Notes under the pieces: model-generated
The model's database searches: none
What the model was told of the DNA's origin: nothing
What the model saw: only the letters and a program-made list of their open reading frames with translations
Program-made: the position numbers and the translations under genes
Shown here: piece after piece, positions 15,646 to 22,094 of the stretch
How the letters are laid out: each line of letters begins with the position of its first letter
Numbering within the stretch: the stretch's first letter is position 1
DNA from: an uncultured Bacilli bacterium
Lineage (GTDB): Bacteria > Bacillota_I > Bacilli_A > RF39 > UBA660
Assembly: GCA_947626425.1 (NCBI GenBank)
Contig: CANQRX010000009.1
Location: forward strand, 1 to 22,864
DNA length: 22,864 bases
Direction of reading: 5' to 3'

Positions 15646-17196
15646 GTTTTAGTTCTATGTCATCTTAAATGGTATTAAAACAGGCTAAGCTTGAAATTGA
15701 TACAAAAACAAGTTTTAGTTCTATGTCATCTTAAATGGTATTAAAACATAAAGTTGTTAAAGAAGTTCAAGCCTTTAGTTTTAGTTCTATGTCATCTTAA
15801 ATGGTATTAAAACATGAAGATTTGCAATGCCAGTTAGAAAAAAGTTTTAGTTCTATGTCATCTTAAATGGTATTAAAACATAGTTCTGTTCCTAACAATT
15901 CATTTACTTGTTTTAGTTCTATGTCATCTTAAATGGTATTAAAACTTTTGAAAAAAGATTGATGAATGTTTCTTGTTTTAGTTCTATGTCATCTTAAATG
16001 GTATTAAAACTCTTTGCTATTTTTATCACTTCGACCAAATGTTTTAGTTCTATGTCATCTTAAATGGTATTAAAACAATCAAGTTATGATAGTTTATTGT
16101 CTAAGCGTTTTAGTTCTATGTCATCTTAAATGGTATTAAAACATTACGTTTCTGAAGACGGGATAGCATTTTGTTTTAGTTCTATGTCATCTTAAATGGT
16201 ATTAAAACTATCCGATTATTACAAGGCAAGCCAAGTCAGTTTTAGTTCTATGTCATCTTAAATGGTATTAAAACAAGAAAATAGTGAATTTAAAAGTTCG
16301 TTAGGTTTTAGTTCTATGTCATCTTAAATGGTATTAAAACCGGGGTTAAGTACTTTAATGCAAAGTTTTTGTTTTAGTTCTATGTCATCTTAAATGGTAT
16401 TAAAACAGGTGCAAAAAGTAGTTCAAAAAATTCAAAGTTTTAGTTCTATGTCATCTTAAATGGTATTAAAACTTATTAAATCATTAGAATCGGCTCTTTA
16501 TGTTTTAGTTCTATGTCATCTTAAATGGTATTAAAACTAAAAAGCATAGATGCACCTGAAGCAACTAGTTTTAGTTCTATGTCATCTTAAATGGTATTAA
16601 AACAAGTCCAAGTATAACAATTACCATACTCTGGTTTTAGTTCTATGTCATCTTAAATGGTATTAAAACAGAATAAATTTGGGTTTATGATTGAAGATGG
16701 TTTTAGTTCTATGTCATCTTAAATGGTATTAAAACCCATTATTCTTTGCCTCCTTTTTTCAATTCGTTTTAGTTCTATGTCATCTTAAATGGTATTAAAA
16801 CTGATTAAAGATGAGAATATCATTATTAAAAGTTTTAGTTCTATGTCATCTTAAATGGTATTAAAACCAGGTGAATTTGAATTGCATATTCCTTTTAGTT
16901 TTAGTTCTATGTCATCTTAAATGGTATTAAAACAAGCAAAATGAAAGATTGGAAAGCAACATTGTTTTAGTTCTATGTCATCTTAAATGGTATTAAAACC
17001 CAAAAACAAGTATATACCTTTTCCATATTGTTTTAGTTCTATGTCATCTTAAATGGTATTAAAACAAAGCAAAGATGAATACGTTAAACTAACTTGTTTT
17101 AGTTCTATGTCATCTTAAATGGTATTAAAACCTTGGCATATTTGAAACATCATCGCAACGGTTTTAGTTTTATGTCATCTTGAATGTTATTGAAAA
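15646..17196 (+). CRISPR. Type II-A CRISPR array, 24 repeats and 23 spacers
   Basis: The 36-bp repeat begins GTTTTAGTTCTATGTC and ends GGTATTAAAAC, typical of type II-A. There are 24 repeats starting at 15646 with a 66-bp period. The first 23 read as identical; the last (17161-17196) differs at 5 positions, marking the old, leader-distal end. Twenty spacers are 30 bases and three are 29 (the 5th, 13th and 23rd). All 23 are different by eye. Transcription is plus strand from the leader. Each repeat can pair with the antirepeat of the minus-strand tracrRNA at 9566-9594. Uniform repeats and many unique spacers indicate an active or recently active array. I noticed no match between a spacer and other parts of this window. 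Confidence 0.99.
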
Positions 17197-17543
17197 AAGA
17201 ATTTTTTGCATAAATGAGTATTTAGCAAATATGAAATTAGACAAACCAATGAATTGGTAAAAGCTGTTGAAAAATATTGAAAGGAGTAAAATATTATAAG
17301 TTTAGAGACAATGAAATTATATGAAGAAATAAAAGAGTATTTAATAGTTGGTAAATATGAATATGAGCTGAAGAAAGATGCACCAGATGAAATAAAAGAA
17401 AAATTTAAGAGATTTCAAGAAATTGCAACATGTGAAGAAATAATAAAAGATGCAAAATGAGAAAGAATCCTCTGGAATAGAGCGTTTTATTTAATATGAC
17501 ATTAAAAATTGCTGATTAATTTACTTTATCTGTCTTAATTATT
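17197..17543. other. Post-array region with decayed coding remnants
   Basis: 347 bases after the array. A frame at 17218-17280 encodes about 20 residues (VFSKYEIRQTNELVKAVEKY) and stops directly before an AAGGAG ribosome binding site at 17281-17286. This looks like the tail of a lost upstream gene followed by the start of the next. The 49-aa ORF at 17311-17460 follows. The rest, 17461-17543, is AT-rich and shows nothing clear. Confidence 0.4.
17311..17460 (+). CDS. Small hypothetical ORF (49 aa), possibly start-damaged
   Basis: MKLYEEIKEYLIVGKYEYELKK... ends at TGA 17458-17460. It is charged and helical, with no recognised family. The nearby ribosome binding site AAGGAG (17281-17286) is placed not for this ATG but for an ATT at 17293 in the same frame, which would give IISLETMKLYEE. 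So either ATT is used, or an ATG start was lost by mutation, or the downstream ATG is used weakly. Amino-acid composition looks coding rather than random. It may be the remnant of a small gene cassette next to the array. Confidence 0.4.
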   Translation: MKLYEEIKEYLIVGKYEYELKKDAPDEIKEKFKRFQEIATCEEIIKDAK

Positions 17544-17567
17544 ATAGCTTGTAAGAGCTATTTTTTT
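17544..17567 (+). terminator. Intrinsic terminator downstream of the 49-aa ORF
   Basis: ATAGCT (17544-17549) and AGCTAT (17556-17561) form a 6-bp stem around TGTAAG, followed by further T. It closes the CRISPR/post-array region. Confidence 0.65.
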
Positions 17568-17577
17568 AAGCTATAAT
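17549..17577 (+). promoter_or_regulatory. Sigma-A promoter for the membrane-anchored hypothetical gene
   Basis: TTGTAA (17549-17554), 17-base spacer, TATAAT (17572-17577). The -35 lies inside the preceding terminator hairpin, so terminator and promoter share sequence. Confidence 0.7.
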
Positions 17578-17601
17578 TGTTTTAAGAAAGTGGGAATAAA
17601 T

Positions 17602-18057
17602 GTGACGGATATAAATAGAAATACGCTAATTATTTTTTTAATCATTTTTTTTCTAATTGCTTGTATTGGGACAATTACTTATTATTTAGCTTTTGAACCT
17701 AAATCAGAAATTGTAAATGAACCTGTTGAAGTTTATGAACCTCAAAATAATGAAGAATATTCGAGTATTTTTGATTCCAAATTAGATGGTCATGGTTATA
17801 TTTCTACTGAAAAATTAATTAAGTATGATAATTTTTTATTTGGTAAAGCTCTTGGTGATTATGAAATTGAAGGTGATTTATTCGAAGCTATTGGAACGGT
17901 TTCTAAATTAACTGATTTTGAAAATATCCCCATTTATAATGGTGAAACAAATGCTTATGAAGCATATCAGGCCACAATTTATCGAGTAACTAAAGATGAG
18001 TTGGTGGTGCAATATGCTGATAGTAATATTTTAACTTTATATAAACGGTTAACTTAG
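17602..18057 (+). CDS. Hypothetical protein with one N-terminal membrane segment
   Basis: A 151-aa protein. I prefer GTG 17602 (reading MTDINRNTL) because AAGTGGGA lies 7 bases upstream; an in-frame GTG at 17590 is inside that ribosome binding site. Residues about 9-29 (LIIFLIIFFLIACIGTITYYL) form one strong hydrophobic segment, followed by an acidic stretch (EPVEVYEPQNNEEY). A mixed domain of about 100 residues probably sits outside the membrane. The C-terminal part (IYNGETNAYEAYQATIYRVTKDELVVQYADSNILTLYKRL) looks like a small beta-rich domain. There is no lipobox cysteine or peptidase motif. No terminator follows, so it may read through toward the Rel-like gene. I do not recognise the family. 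Confidence 0.75.
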   Translation: MTDINRNTLIIFLIIFFLIACIGTITYYLAFEPKSEIVNEPVEVYEPQNNEEYSSIFDSKLDGHGYISTEKLIKYDNFLFGKALGDYEIEGDLFEAIGTVSKLTDFENIPIYNGETNAYEAYQATIYRVTKDELVVQYADSNILTLYKRLT

Positions 18058-18061
18058 GGTA

Positions 18062-18090
18062 TTGACAAACAATGAAAAAAATTATAAAAT
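18062..18090 (+). promoter_or_regulatory. Sigma-A promoter upstream of the Rel-like gene
   Basis: TTGACA (18062-18067), 17-base spacer, TAAAAT (18085-18090). It would give a leader of about 100 bases before the Rel-like start codon. Confidence 0.78.
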
Positions 18091-18116
18091 TTTAGAAATT
18101 TCAGGGAAGTGGTTAT

Positions 18117-18164
18117 ATGAGAAAATTTAATATAACATTGAAATTAAATGAACAGACTCTTTAG
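18117..18164 (+). CDS. Putative 15-aa leader peptide
   Basis: MRKFNITLKLNEQTL then TAG. An AGGGAAGTGG ribosome-binding-like stretch precedes the ATG. The ORF lies entirely in the predicted leader, and its stop codon falls in the loop of the following hairpin, the geometry expected of a translation-sensing leader. The peptide has no run of a single regulatory amino acid. Small size makes chance occurrence possible. Confidence 0.4.
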   Translation: MRKFNITLKLNEQTL

Positions 18165-18177
18165 ATGGGTCTGTTTT
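18153..18177 (+). terminator. Leader hairpin/attenuator before the Rel-like gene
   Basis: CAGACTC (18153-18159) and GGGTCTG (18167-18173) form a 7-bp stem (one G-T pair) around a 7-base loop, followed by TTTTGTGCTTTTT. It lies between the promoter and the AAGGAGG site of the Rel-like gene. It would act as a weak terminator unless overridden, for example by a ribosome on the leader ORF. Confidence 0.6.
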
Positions 18178-18199
18178 GTGCTTTTTAAGGAGGAATTTT

Positions 18200-19615
18200 A
18201 TGGATTTAGAAATATTAGATGAAAGATTTAAAATGGGAATAACTAGTTATACTAAAGAAGAACAAACTAAAATATTAAAAGCTTATGAACTTGCTTATAA
18301 AATGCACGAAACACAGCTAAGGAAAAGTGGCGAACCTTACATTATTCATCCTTTGAATGTGGCTCTTATCCTCTTATCTTTAGAGGCTGATTGTCAAACT
18401 ATTTGTGCTGGTTTACTTCATGATGTTTTAGAAGATACAGCTATTAATCTTTTACAATTAGAAAAAATGTTTGGGGAGGAAATAACAGTTTTAGTCGATA
18501 GCGTTTCAAAGCTTGCTCGTCGTTATTTTAAGGATAAACATCAGCAAAAATTAGCAAGTATGCGGAAGTTGGTATCATCTTTTGAAACAGATGCTCGAGT
18601 AATTGCCATTAAATTAGCTGATCGCTTGCATAATATGCGGACTCTTGAATATCAAAGTGTTCCCAAACAAATTGCTATTTCGGAAGAAACATTAAAGATT
18701 TTTTGTCCTTTAGCCCAAAAAATTGGAGCATATGATATTAAACACGAATTGGAAGATTTATGTTTTGAGTACTTAAATCGGGAAAAGTATAATGAATTGA
18801 ACCAAAAAAGAATTGCTTTACAAAAAGAAAACGAAAAACGTTTAATTTCGATAATGATTAATTTAAAACATCTTTTACTACAAAATGGAATATATAATGA
18901 TATAAGGTATCAACGGAAAAATGTTTATGGTATTTATGAACGAATTGGTAATAATGAAAGTATTAAAGATATTCACGATTTATTTTCCTTAATTGTTTTG
19001 GTGCCTTCGAAAGATGATTGTTATCGTGTCAAAGAAATTATTGACAGAACTTATAATCATCAACCTAAATTTGATAAAGACTATATTGAAAATCCAAAAC
19101 CTAATATGTATCAGTCTTTACATACAACGGCTTTAGATGATGATCAATTAATTCAATTTCAGATTCGCACCAAAGAAATGCATATTATTTCGACCGAAGG
19201 TTTAATTGGTTACTGGAGTTTATACGGAAAAGAAGCCAGACAAAAAATGCAAACTGATTTATATAAATATGGTTTTCAATTACTATCTGAATTAAATAAA
19301 CGAATCCAAGATGATGAACAATATGTCAATATTTTGACGAGTCAAGTTTTAGGAAAACAAATATATGTTTATGATTCAAACGGAATATGTTACGAGTTAC
19401 CACTTGGATCAACGGCAACCGATTTTGCTTATTTATTAGATGAAAATTTAGGTGATCATATTTGGAAAGCAATTATTAATGGTGTTGAACAAGAACCATT
19501 CGTTCCTTTAAAAAATAATGATTATGTTTCCATTATTACTAAAAAGGAGACAAATGATAAGAAAATGGGAAAGACCTTTTTGACATTATCCCGAAAACAA
19601 AAAAGTATGATATAA
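18200..19615 (+). CDS. Short Rel/SpoT-family protein: HD hydrolase intact, synthetase likely inactive, TGS domain
   Basis: 471 aa, start ATG 18200 after AAGGAGG. The N-terminal HD domain carries the (p)ppGpp hydrolase residues: RKSGEPYIIHP with H50, GLLHDVLED with H74/D75/E78/D79, and KLADRLHNMRTL with D141/N145. The synthetase-like domain keeps DYIENPKPNMYQSLHTT and D260. The ATP-site Arg of the RxKH motif is Gln238 (QRKN). The Arg of the D-L-x-x-x-R motif is hydrophobic (DLFSLIVLV). The catalytic Glu of ExQIRT is Gln319 (QFQIRT). These correspond to R241 and E323 in the Streptococcus Rel enzyme. A TGS domain follows at about 385-455, and the protein stops there, lacking the zinc-finger and ACT parts of full Rel proteins (about 740 aa). 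Predicted function: alarmone hydrolase without synthetase activity. Confidence 0.9.
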   Translation: MDLEILDERFKMGITSYTKEEQTKILKAYELAYKMHETQLRKSGEPYIIHPLNVALILLSLEADCQTICAGLLHDVLEDTAINLLQLEKMFGEEITVLVDSVSKLARRYFKDKHQQKLASMRKLVSSFETDARVIAIKLADRLHNMRTLEYQSVPKQIAISEETLKIFCPLAQKIGAYDIKHELEDLCFEYLNREKYNELNQKRIALQKENEKRLISIMINLKHLLLQNGIYNDIRYQRKNVYGIYERIGNNESIKDIHDLFSLIVLVPSKDDCYRVKEIIDRTYNHQPKFDKDYIENPKPNMYQSLHTTALDDDQLIQFQIRTKEMHIISTEGLIGYWSLYGKEARQKMQTDLYKYGFQLLSELNKRIQDDEQYVNILTSQVLGKQIYVYDSNGICYELPLGSTATDFAYLLDENLGDHIWKAIINGVEQEPFVPLKNNDYVSIITKKETNDKKMGKTFLTLSRKQKSMI

Positions 19616-19616
19616 T
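19608..19616 (+). promoter_or_regulatory. Extended -10 promoter for the nfeD operon
   Basis: TGATATAAT lies across the last codons and stop of the Rel-like gene (ATG ATA TAA); no good -35 is positioned. It would start the nfeD-SPFH-glycosylase transcript near 19623. The same element occurs at the csn2 stop codon. Confidence 0.5.
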
Positions 19617-19644
19617 GAGGGTGCTTAGAGAAAGTAGGTGAAGT

Positions 19645-20151
19645 ATGGAGTATTGGGCAATTTGGTTAATTGTTATTGTGTTATTATCAATAATTGAAGC
19701 CATGACTATTAATTTAGTTACCCTGTGGTTTGTAATAAGTGGAATATTTTCGTTAATAATTGCCTTTTTTGTTGATGACTTTATGATTCAGTTTGCTGTT
19801 TTTGTTCTTTTAGGAGCTTTATTTATGGTCCTAACAAAACCAACCTTAGATAAAATGGTTAAGCAAAAAAAAGAAAAATTGAATTTAGAGCGAATTATTG
19901 GCATGAAAGGAATTGTTACAGAAAAAATTAATCCAAATGAAATTGGGGAAGTAAAAGCAGATGGAAAACTATGGAGTGCCATTAGCGAAGAGGCTATTGA
20001 GTTTGGATGCGAAGTCGAAATCATTGGCATTGAAGGGGTGAAGTTAGTAGTTAAAAAGATAAAAGCTAAAGTTAAGGCGAAAACAAAAGAAGAAAAGAAA
20101 GAAACGGCAACCAAGAAAAAGAAAAACACAACTAAAAAGAAAGAAGTGTGA
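19645..20151 (+). CDS. NfeD-family membrane protein
   Basis: 168 aa. Two to three hydrophobic segments fill residues about 4-63 (WAIWLIVIVLLSIIEAM, LVTLWFVISGIFSLIIAFF, MIQFAVFVLLGALFMVL). A small beta-barrel OB-fold-like NfeD domain follows at about 85-140 (GMKGIVTEKINPNEIGEVKADGKLW and the following strands). The tail is extremely Lys-rich (KKKKNTTKKKEV), probably cytoplasmic or nucleic-acid/membrane-contacting. NfeD proteins are typically encoded next to an SPFH/stomatin gene and work with it in membrane organisation; here that partner starts 4 bases after the stop codon. This is the short, single-domain form without the ClpP-like protease part. The start follows a modest GTAGGTGAAG site. 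Confidence 0.9.
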   Translation: MEYWAIWLIVIVLLSIIEAMTINLVTLWFVISGIFSLIIAFFVDDFMIQFAVFVLLGALFMVLTKPTLDKMVKQKKEKLNLERIIGMKGIVTEKINPNEIGEVKADGKLWSAISEEAIEFGCEVEIIGIEGVKLVVKKIKAKVKAKTKEEKKETATKKKKNTTKKKEV

Positions 20152-20155
20152 GAAT

Positions 20156-21043
20156 ATGGGTGTTTTTGTAACTCTTTTAATAATTTTAATTATTGTTATT
20201 GTTTTATGTGTGAAGATTGTACCTCAATCCAAAGCATATGTTATTGAACGATTAGGTTCTTATTATAAGACTTGGACGAATGGTTTACAGTTTATGGTTC
20301 CTTTTATTGACCGAGTTAGTAATATTGTTAATTTAAAAGAAATTGTCAAAGATTTTGCACCTCAACCAGTTATTACTAAAGATAATGTTACAATGCAAAT
20401 TGACACCGTTGTTTATTTTCAAATAACTGATCCTAAATTATTTACTTATGGTGTTGAAAATCCAATAAGTGCGATTGAAAATTTAACAGCAACGACTTTG
20501 CGGAATATTATTGGGGAATTGGAGTTAGATGAAACTTTAACAAGCCGTGATGTCATTAATACTAAAATGCGAAGTATTTTAGATGAAGCTACTGATGCTT
20601 GGGGAATTAAAGTTACAAGAGTTGAAGTTAAAAATATATTACCACCTAGAGATATTCAAGAAGCTATGGAAAAACAAATGCGAGCTGAAAGAGAAAGACG
20701 CGAAAAAATTTTACAAGCCGAAGGAGAAAAGAAAAGTAGCATTTTAATTGCTGAAGGTGAAAAAGAAAGTGCTATTTTAAGGGCCGAAGCCGATAAAGAA
20801 GCCCGAATTAAAAAAGCGGAAGGTGAAGCACAAGCTTTAATTAAAATCAAACAAGCCGAAGCTGATGGTATTAGACTATTAAAAGAAGCTGGCGCGGATG
20901 AATCCGTTTTAAGATTAAAAAGTTTTGATACTTTAGGAAAACTTAGTCAAGGTGAGGCTACTAAAATAATTATTCCAGCCGATTTAAGTGGTGTTGCATC
21001 TTTTGGAACGGTTTTAAAAGAAAGTATGAAAGATAAAAAATGA
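20156..21043 (+). CDS. SPFH/stomatin-family membrane protein (QmcA-like)
   Basis: 295 aa. An N-terminal membrane segment (about 2-22, VFVTLLIILIIVIVLCVKIV) is followed by the SPFH/PHB domain: VPQSKAYVIERLGSYYKTW, PFIDRV, VITKDNVTMQIDTVVYFQI, YGVENPISAIENLTATTLRN and VKNILPPRDIQEAMEKQM. A long charged coiled coil at about 165-240 has repeating EGEKxSxILxAEAD units, as in stomatin and flotillin-like oligomers. The short C-terminus ends FGTVLKESMKDKK. These proteins assemble large membrane-bound cages or microdomains, usually with an NfeD partner, which here is the gene just upstream. Its stop overlaps the start of the glycosylase gene by 4 bases (ATGA). Confidence 0.95.
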   Translation: MGVFVTLLIILIIVIVLCVKIVPQSKAYVIERLGSYYKTWTNGLQFMVPFIDRVSNIVNLKEIVKDFAPQPVITKDNVTMQIDTVVYFQITDPKLFTYGVENPISAIENLTATTLRNIIGELELDETLTSRDVINTKMRSILDEATDAWGIKVTRVEVKNILPPRDIQEAMEKQMRAERERREKILQAEGEKKSSILIAEGEKESAILRAEADKEARIKKAEGEAQALIKIKQAEADGIRLLKEAGADESVLRLKSFDTLGKLSQGEATKIIIPADLSGVASFGTVLKESMKDKK

Positions 21044-21510
21044 AAGTTTTTCATGAGTTTGAACCAGTTTTTGATGAAAATTCAGAAATCTTAATTTTAG
21101 GAACTATTCCTAGTGTAAAATCCCACGAGTTGGGATTTTATTATATGCATCCTCGTAATCGCTTTTGGCCAATTTTAGAAAAAGTTTATGAAACAAAAAT
21201 TGCCGACAAAAGAAGTTTTTTACTAAAAAATCATCTTGCTTTATGGGATGTCTTAGCTTCTTGTGAAATTAATAGTTCGGCTGATAGTTCGATAAAAAAT
21301 ACTCAAGTGAATGATATAGCTGCTTTAATTAAAAAAACGAAGATTTCTAAAATCTATGTAACTGGTAAAAAAGCTTTAGAATTATATAATAAATATGTTT
21401 ATGAAAAAACAAATATAAAAGCAATATACTTACCATCACCATCGCCTGCAAATGCTAGTTGGTCGCTTGAGGATTTAACACAGGCTTATAAAATTTTGAA
21501 AAAAAAGTAA
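21040..21510 (+). CDS. DNA glycosylase of the uracil-DNA glycosylase superfamily (deoxyinosine type)
   Basis: 156 aa. The N-terminal motif ILILGTIPSVKSHELGFYYMHPRNRFWPIL has the G-x-x-PS loop, the YY pair and HPRNRFW typical of the hypoxanthine (deoxyinosine)-DNA glycosylase branch of the UDG superfamily. The C-terminal motif LPSPSPANASWSLEDL is the DNA-intercalation/His-Ser-type loop of the fold. Predicted role: removal of deaminated bases such as hypoxanthine at the start of base excision repair, in the cytoplasm. It is translationally coupled to the SPFH gene by an ATGA overlap, although there is no obvious functional link. Length is normal for this branch. Confidence 0.88.
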   Translation: MKVFHEFEPVFDENSEILILGTIPSVKSHELGFYYMHPRNRFWPILEKVYETKIADKRSFLLKNHLALWDVLASCEINSSADSSIKNTQVNDIAALIKKTKISKIYVTGKKALELYNKYVYEKTNIKAIYLPSPSPANASWSLEDLTQAYKILKKK

Positions 21511-21520
21511 AAGTTTTTTA

Positions 21521-21547
21521 AATGTGAATTTTAAGCACATTTTTTTT
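21521..21547 (+). terminator. Terminator of the nfeD-SPFH-glycosylase operon
   Basis: AATGTG (21521-21526) and CACATT (21536-21541) form a 6-bp stem with a 9-base loop, followed by further T to 21547. The stem is also the first of the five TGTG-N9-CACA repeats. Confidence 0.7.
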
Positions 21548-21691
21548 GATTGTGAATAAATTTCACATAGTTTATTTTGAGTGTGAAAAAATGGCACATT
21601 AATAGTTTTAAAATTTGGCATATTTCTATTTTATATGTGAACAAAATTCACATGAGGTTTTAATGTATTGATTGTGTGCAAAATTTGCACA
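21523..21691. repeat. Cluster of five 17-bp TGTG-N9-CACA inverted repeats
   Basis: Copies: TGTGAATTTTAAGCACA (21523-21539), TGTGAATAAATTTCACA (21551-21567), TGTGAAAAAATGGCACA (21582-21598), TGTGAACAAAATTCACA (21636-21652) and TGTGCAAAATTTGCACA (21675-21691). All are exactly 17 bp. Copy 5 is a perfect palindrome around a central A; copies 2 and 4 are TGTGAA-N5-TTCACA. Start-to-start distances are 28, 31, 54 and 39 bases, so they are not a regular tandem. Three copies are preceded by TTGA(T/G)TG-like sequence. They lie in non-coding sequence between the glycosylase gene and a RhuM remnant. They could be operator sites for a dimeric regulator, or RNA hairpins in a 3' region. Confidence 0.85.
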
Positions 21692-21740
21692 TACCATTCA
21701 ACGTGGAGCATTACAGAATAAAACTTATACTAGAGAATTA

Positions 21741-21969
21741 AGATTACTATAAATTTAGTTGTTGCAAAAATGTAAATACCAAAAAATGGTATTATTTTTA
21801 GAAAATGGGTTATTAATGTTTTAAATGATTATATGATTAATGGTTTATGCCGACTTAGAATATCTCGAAAAAGACAATTAAATTAATAAATATTGTAGGA
21901 AGAATAGATGAATTAAAAGTAAATAAAAAATTAGATTTGTTAAGTGTTTTTTCTAAGGAGGTTATTTGA
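21741..21969 (+). pseudogene. Decayed RhuM-family gene remnant
   Basis: Translation in pieces matches the intact RhuM-family gene just downstream. ITINLVVAKM, stop, IPKNGIIFRKWVINVLNDYMINGL corresponds to YYNLDVIISV...SKNGIIFRKWATKILKDYMIKGY. After a deletion and frame changes, DLEYLEK and KTIKLINIVGRIDEL correspond to RLEYLEK and KTVKLLDIASRGNERL. At DNA level AAATGGTATTATTTTTAGAA is shared. There is no start codon, and internal stops and frameshifts are present. It is a degenerate partial paralogue ending at TGA 21967. From 21970 to 22030 nothing was seen. Confidence 0.85.
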
Positions 21970-22030
21970 CGGATACATTTAGGTTTTAGTTTTTTGCTAT
22001 TGAACTACTCAGATAAAAATTACAAATATT

Positions 22031-22058
22031 TTGTAAAAATCTGTTTGTGGTGTAAAAT
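22031..22058 (+). promoter_or_regulatory. Weak candidate promoter of the RhuM-family gene
   Basis: TTGTAA (22031-22036), 16-base spacer, TAAAAT (22053-22058), about 37 bases before the start codon. Other AT-rich hexamers nearby make the exact choice uncertain. Confidence 0.4.
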
Positions 22059-22094
22059 AATATCTATAAATATTAAATGAGGAGGGAAAAGCAA

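Noticed and set aside
15646..17196. Self-targeting spacers against genes in this window
   Set aside because: Reading the 23 spacers against the window by eye gave no convincing match. Only short chance words are shared, such as AAGCTTGA between the leader and spacer 1.
21551..21691. Reading the TGTGAA-N5-TTCACA repeats as Rex or CRP/FNR sites
   Set aside because: Rex needs N4 between TGTGAA and TTCACA and CRP a 16-bp core; all five copies here are 17 bp.
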